NCBI GenBank assembly: GCA_016794075.1 | Contig: JAEUKU010000046.1 | Span: 1 to 9,741, forward strand | Direction: 5' to 3' | DNA: 9,741 nucleotides | Source of the DNA: Rhodospirillaceae bacterium | GTDB lineage: Bacteria; Pseudomonadota; Alphaproteobacteria; Dongiales; Dongiaceae | Part shown: positions 6,649 to 9,741 of the stretch, piece after piece | How the letters are laid out: each line of letters opens with the position of its first letter | Position numbering within the stretch: position 1 is the first letter of the stretch | Notes under the pieces: generated by a model | Told to the model about the DNA's origin: nothing | The model's database searches: none | Seen by the model: only the letters and a program-made list of their open reading frames with translations | Translations under genes and position numbers: made by a program

Positions 6649-9189
6649 CTATTCGTTGCGCAGATAGGGCGCGGCCTTGGCGCCCAGCGCCTGCCAGGAG
6701 CCCCAGAAACCGAGCAGCAGGGCGAGGCCCAGCGCGATCGCCAGGACGAGCCCGACGACGTCCGGCGCGAAGACCAGGGCGGCCTCCACCTTCAGCTTCA
6801 GGAACAGCCAGGCGCCGAGGGCGCCGAGCACGACCGAGAGCGTAGCGCTGACCAGCGCCAGCAGGCCGAATTCCCAGAGATAGCCGAAGGCGATGTCGCG
6901 CCGGCGGCCGCCCAGCATCTTGAGCAGCACCGCCTCGTAGATGCGCTTCTCCCGCCCCGCCGCCACCGCGCCGGCGAGCACGAGAATGCCCGCGCCCAGG
7001 GTCGCCAGCGCCGTCGAGCGGATCGCCGCGCCGACCTGAGTCAGCAGATCGAGCGCGGTGGCGAGCGCGTCCTTCACCCGGATCGCGGAGATGTTGGGGA
7101 AGCGCTCGGCGACGCGGTTCATCAGCGCGCCCTCCTCCGCCTCCGGCACGCGCACGGTGGCGATGTTGGTCTGCGGCGCCGATTCCATCAGGCCGGGCGA
7201 GAACACCATGACGAAGTTGATGCTGAGCGAGGACCAGTCGATGACGCGCAGATTGACGATCTTTCCCGTCACCTCGCGGCCGAGCAGGTTGACGGTGATG
7301 GTATCCCCGAGGGCGAGGCCGAAGGCTTCCGCCGTGCCCTGGTCGAGCGAGATCAGCGGCTCGCCCTTGTAGTCCGCCGGCCACCATTCTCCCGCCGCCA
7401 GCTGCGAGTCCGGCGGCGGCGCCGCCGACCAGGTCAGGCCGCGATCGCCACGCAGCACCCATTCGTGGTCCTTGGGCGGCGTGATCTGCTCGACCGGCGT
7501 GTCGTTCATCCGGGTGATGCGGCCGCGCAGCATCGGCACCCGCTCGAAATCCGTCGCCCCCGGCACCGCCAGCGCCATGTCGCGCAGGCCGTCGACCTGG
7601 TCGGGCTGGATGTCGATGAAATAGAAGCTCGGCGCGCGGGCCGGCAGGTTGCGGCTGAAATCGGCCAGGATCGAGCCCTGGATGAGCGCCACGGCGATCA
7701 GCACGGTGAGGCCGAGGCCGATGGAGAGCACGATGGAGGCGACCGGCGCGCTCGGCCGCCCGAGCGTCGCCAGGGCGAAGCGCAAGGCGCGGTGGTGATG
7801 CGGCCGGTTGGCCGCGCGCAACCTCTGCTGCAGCCGGTGCGCCAGGCCCTGGATCGCCGCGGCGAGGAAACGGAAGGCGGCCAGGGTGATCGCCGCGGCG
7901 GCGACGAAGCCCGCCGCCAGCAGCCAGTTGTCCGAGCTCGCCACCACCAGGCCGGCGAGCACAAGAGCGGCGACGCCGACATAGAGGAGGTCCCGCCGGC
8001 TGCTGGTGCCGAGTTCCAGGGCCGCGGCGCGGAACAATTGCGCCGGTCTGGTGCGCGCCGCGCGCAAGAGGAAGGGCAGGGCGAAGGCGAGCGCGGTCAG
8101 CGCGCCGAAGGCGGCGGCCCGCAGCAGCGGCGGCCAGTAGATGCCGGTGGCGATGTCGACGCCGAGGCCGCTGAGCGAGGCCTGGAACACATAGGGCGCG
8201 GTGGCGCCGAGCGCGAGCGCGAGCACCATCGCCCCCGCCGCCATGGCGCCGATGGTGAGGAGGTTGATGCTGGCGATCTGCCGGCTGGTAGCGCCGAGGC
8301 ATTTCAGCACCGCGATGGAGCGCGCCTTGCTTTCGAGATGCGCGCGCACGGCGTTGGCGATGCCGAGCCCGCCGATCAGCAGCGCGGAGAGGCCGATGAG
8401 ATCGAGATAGGAGCGGGTGTTCTCCAGGAAGTTGCGCGTGCGGCTGCCGGCGTCCTCGAGCTGACGGATGCGCCAGCCTGATTCGGGGAACCGCGCATTG
8501 AGGTCGGCCGCCGCCGCGATGCGGTCCGCGCCGGGCGCCATCTTCACCCGGTAGGAGTGGTAGACGAGGCTGCCCGGCTGCACCAGGCCGGTTGCCGCCA
8601 GGCCGGCTTCCGAGATCAGGAGACGCGGCCCCAGCGCCCAGACCTGGGTCGTCGCGTCCGGCTCGCGCGTGATCGCGGCGGTGATGACGAAACGCGCCTC
8701 GCCGACGCTGAGCGTGTCGCCGACCTTGAGCTTGGCCCGCTGCAGCAGCACCTGGTGCGCCGCCGCGCCGAAACTGCCGTCGGGGCGCTGGGCCAGCAGG
8801 TCTGTCAACGGCGCCGCCGGTTCGAACACCAGCGCGCCGTAGAGTGGATAGGCGCCGTCCGCCGCCTTCAACTCGACGAGGCTCGGCAGCGCGTCGCCCG
8901 CAGGCTTCGCCATGGCGCGCATCTCGACCACGTGCGAGACTTGGCCCAGTTCGACGATCGCCGCCAGCTCCGCGTCGTTTGCCGCGCGATGGGTCAACCG
9001 CACTTCGAGATCGCCGCCCAGCAGCGCCTGGGCATTGGCCGCGAGGCCGGCAATCGCCGCCGCGCTGATCGAGCCGATGCCAGCGATCGCCGCCACGCCC
9101 AGCACCAGGCAGGCGATGAACAGCCTGAACCCGCGCGTGCCGGCACGGAGTTCGCGCCAGGCGATGCGGAGGGAGATGGGGAGGGTCAT
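6649..9189 (-). CDS. ABC transporter permease, YbbP family, two FtsX domains (846 aa)
   Basis: This is the large inner-membrane subunit of a YbbA/YbbP-type ABC system (COG3127). Annotations often link the family to lysophospholipase (tesA) loci, but its substrate is not firmly known. Order: one membrane helix near 21-45; a long extracytoplasmic region to about 260; a first FtsX domain with helices near 262-282, 311-335 and 355-376 (LESKARSIAVLKCLGATSRQI is the cytoplasmic coupling loop); a middle hydrophobic pair near 401-443; a helix near 481-505; a second extracytoplasmic region at about 510-720; and a second FtsX domain with helices near 725-745, 772-797 and 808-835, again with a coupling loop (REKRIYEAVLLKMLGGRRRDI). 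ATG at 9189 begins the protein as MTLPISLRIAWRELRAG, typical of the family; a TTG five codons upstream is less likely. The ATPase gene lies upstream on the same strand, 292 bp away. Residues ~721-846 are duplicated as a pseudogene at 4976-5281. Confidence 0.94.
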   Translation of the reverse strand: MTLPISLRIAWRELRAGTRGFRLFIACLVLGVAAIAGIGSISAAAIAGLAANAQALLGGDLEVRLTHRAANDAELAAIVELGQVSHVVEMRAMAKPAGDALPSLVELKAADGAYPLYGALVFEPAAPLTDLLAQRPDGSFGAAAHQVLLQRAKLKVGDTLSVGEARFVITAAITREPDATTQVWALGPRLLISEAGLAATGLVQPGSLVYHSYRVKMAPGADRIAAAADLNARFPESGWRIRQLEDAGSRTRNFLENTRSYLDLIGLSALLIGGLGIANAVRAHLESKARSIAVLKCLGATSRQIASINLLTIGAMAAGAMVLALALGATAPYVFQASLSGLGVDIATGIYWPPLLRAAAFGALTALAFALPFLLRAARTRPAQLFRAAALELGTSSRRDLLYVGVAALVLAGLVVASSDNWLLAAGFVAAAAITLAAFRFLAAAIQGLAHRLQQRLRAANRPHHHRALRFALATLGRPSAPVASIVLSIGLGLTVLIAVALIQGSILADFSRNLPARAPSFYFIDIQPDQVDGLRDMALAVPGATDFERVPMLRGRITRMNDTPVEQITPPKDHEWVLRGDRGLTWSAAPPPDSQLAAGEWWPADYKGEPLISLDQGTAEAFGLALGDTITVNLLGREVTGKIVNLRVIDWSSLSINFVMVFSPGLMESAPQTNIATVRVPEAEEGALMNRVAERFPNISAIRVKDALATALDLLTQVGAAIRSTALATLGAGILVLAGAVAAGREKRIYEAVLLKMLGGRRRDIAFGYLWEFGLLALVSATLSVVLGALGAWLFLKLKVEAALVFAPDVVGLVLAIALGLALLLGFWGSWQALGAKAAPYLRNE

Positions 9190-9210
9190 GGCACCTTGTC
9201 CCAACTAATA

Positions 9211-9430
9211 CTTCCCTTCCCCCCCACGCCGACGAATGTCGGCATCCGCCGACGGGGCGGGGGAAGGCAGCGGAGACTTGGCGAACGGAGTGAGCCTAGT
9301 CGTAGCCGGAAGGGGGGTCGCACGCTGCGCTTGCGCATCGCCGGAGGCGATAGCAAGCGATGCACTCTCGAGGATACACCCGGCGCTGCATCACCCCCCT
9401 TCCCTACCTTCCCCCGCAAGGGGGGAAGGA
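9211..9430. repeat. Multi-hairpin palindromic intergenic element between the ATPase and permease genes
   Basis: This fills most of the 292-bp gap between the two ABC genes and is almost wholly self-complementary. Stems seen: ccttccccc at 9215-9223 with 9259-9267 (9 bp), enclosing gccgac at 9228-9233 with 9238-9243 (GAAT loop); ggaaggggggt at 9308-9318 with 9393-9403 (11 bp, perfect), enclosing cgcttgc 9328-9334 with 9353-9359, inside that atcgcc 9337-9342 with 9346-9351, and atgca 9360-9364 with 9387-9391; and ccttccccc 9407-9415 with 9421-9429 (5-nt loop). The ends form inverted repeats: ccttcccccc at 9215-9224 against ggggggaagg at 9420-9429. No convincing gene is present; the frames across it are low-complexity. 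The layout fits a REP/BIME-like or MITE-like dispersed element. Membership of a known family cannot be shown from this window. Confidence 0.75.
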
Positions 9431-9481
9431 GTCTAGCGAGTAGGCGTTTGCGAGCGTACATCGCCGCGCACCGTCGCGTCC

Positions 9482-9741
9482 TCACCCCGCCACCCCCGCA
9501 CTGTCGCTGACGAGTCTCCCGTCGGCCATGTGCAATTGCCGGCGGCAGCGCGCGGCGAGCGCCGGGTCGTGGGTGATCAGCAGCAGCGTCGCGGCGATCG
9601 CGTGGGCCTGGGCGAACAACAGCTCGATGATGCGGGCGCCGGTCTCGTGATCGAGATTGCCGGTCGGCTCGTCGGCCAGCAGCACCTGCGGGCGCGGCGC
9701 CAGGGCGCGCGCCAGCGCGACGCGCTGCTGCTCGCCGCCGG
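9482..9741 (-). CDS. ybbA: ABC transporter ATP-binding protein, YbbA type (C-terminal 86 residues; 5' end outside the window)
   Basis: This is the ATPase that powers the adjacent permease on the cytoplasmic face of the inner membrane. The visible part holds the end of the ABC signature (GGEQQRVALARAL; the preceding residue is cut by the window edge), Walker B with the catalytic glutamate (VLLADEP), the D-loop (TGNLDHET) and the H-loop histidine (LLLITHD). The C-terminus LAARCRRQLHMADGRLVSD closely resembles E. coli YbbA and the LolD-like group. Walker A and the start lie beyond 9741. Transcription runs leftwards into the permease gene. Genes of this pair are normally adjacent or overlapping; here the palindromic element at 9211-9430 intervenes, and whether one transcript still covers both cannot be told. 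The ybbA name rests on the combination with a YbbP-type permease. Confidence 0.92.
   Translation of the reverse strand, partial: GGEQQRVALARALAPRPQVLLADEPTGNLDHETGARIIELLFAQAHAIAATLLLITHDPALAARCRRQLHMADGRLVSDSAGVAG

Noticed and set aside
6310..8481. A 723-codon plus-strand open frame across the TPR gene end and the permease
   Set aside because: It is the antisense shadow of the permease codon bias, with repetitive charged composition and no recognisable domain.
9407..9429. The 9-bp G/C hairpin as an intrinsic terminator of the ATPase gene
   Set aside because: There is no T-run after the stem on either strand, and it is one of several stems in a repeat-like element.

Overview
The window is GC-rich chromosomal DNA with strong G/C third-position bias in the long genes. 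The order glnD then murJ, and the protein sequences themselves, point to an alphaproteobacterium. A Rhodospirillales-like lineage is my best guess, but nothing here fixes the genus.

Layout, left to right. (1) 2-2728 (+): glnD, the PII uridylyltransferase and nitrogen sensor, cut by the left window edge. (2) 2696-2815: two opposed arrays of a 7-bp repeat. One is translated as the GlnD tail; the other runs almost to the murJ start. (3) 2822-4363 (+): murJ, the lipid II flippase, complete. (4) 4383-4913 (-): a small PAS_5-type protein, convergent with murJ. (5) 4914-5570: no intact gene. This stretch holds a decayed 3' end of the ABC permease gene (4976-5281, -), fused directly to a decayed murJ 3' tail (5282-5493, +). 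(6) 5571-6611 (+): a TPR protein with an export or lipoprotein signal, less GC-rich than its neighbours. (7) 6649-9189 (-): an 846-aa YbbP-type FtsX-domain ABC permease. (8) 9190-9481: a highly palindromic, G/C-tract-rich intergenic element. (9) 9482-9741 (-): the 3' end of the partner YbbA-type ATPase gene, cut by the right edge.

How the genes work together. GlnD (nitrogen signalling) and MurJ (peptidoglycan precursor export) are neighbours without an evident functional link. The ATPase and the permease form one ABC system transcribed leftwards; such pairs are normally adjacent or overlapping, but here 292 bp of palindromic repeat DNA separates them. The PAS protein and the TPR protein are accessory.

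I see no new defence system, CRISPR array, RNA gene, transposase or phage gene. The interesting part is genome rearrangement. The murJ-to-permease interval carries partial second copies of both flanking genes, joined head-on at about 5280, which looks like a duplication or replacement scar. Two different repeat families also sit at gene junctions, at glnD/murJ and at ybbA/ybbP.
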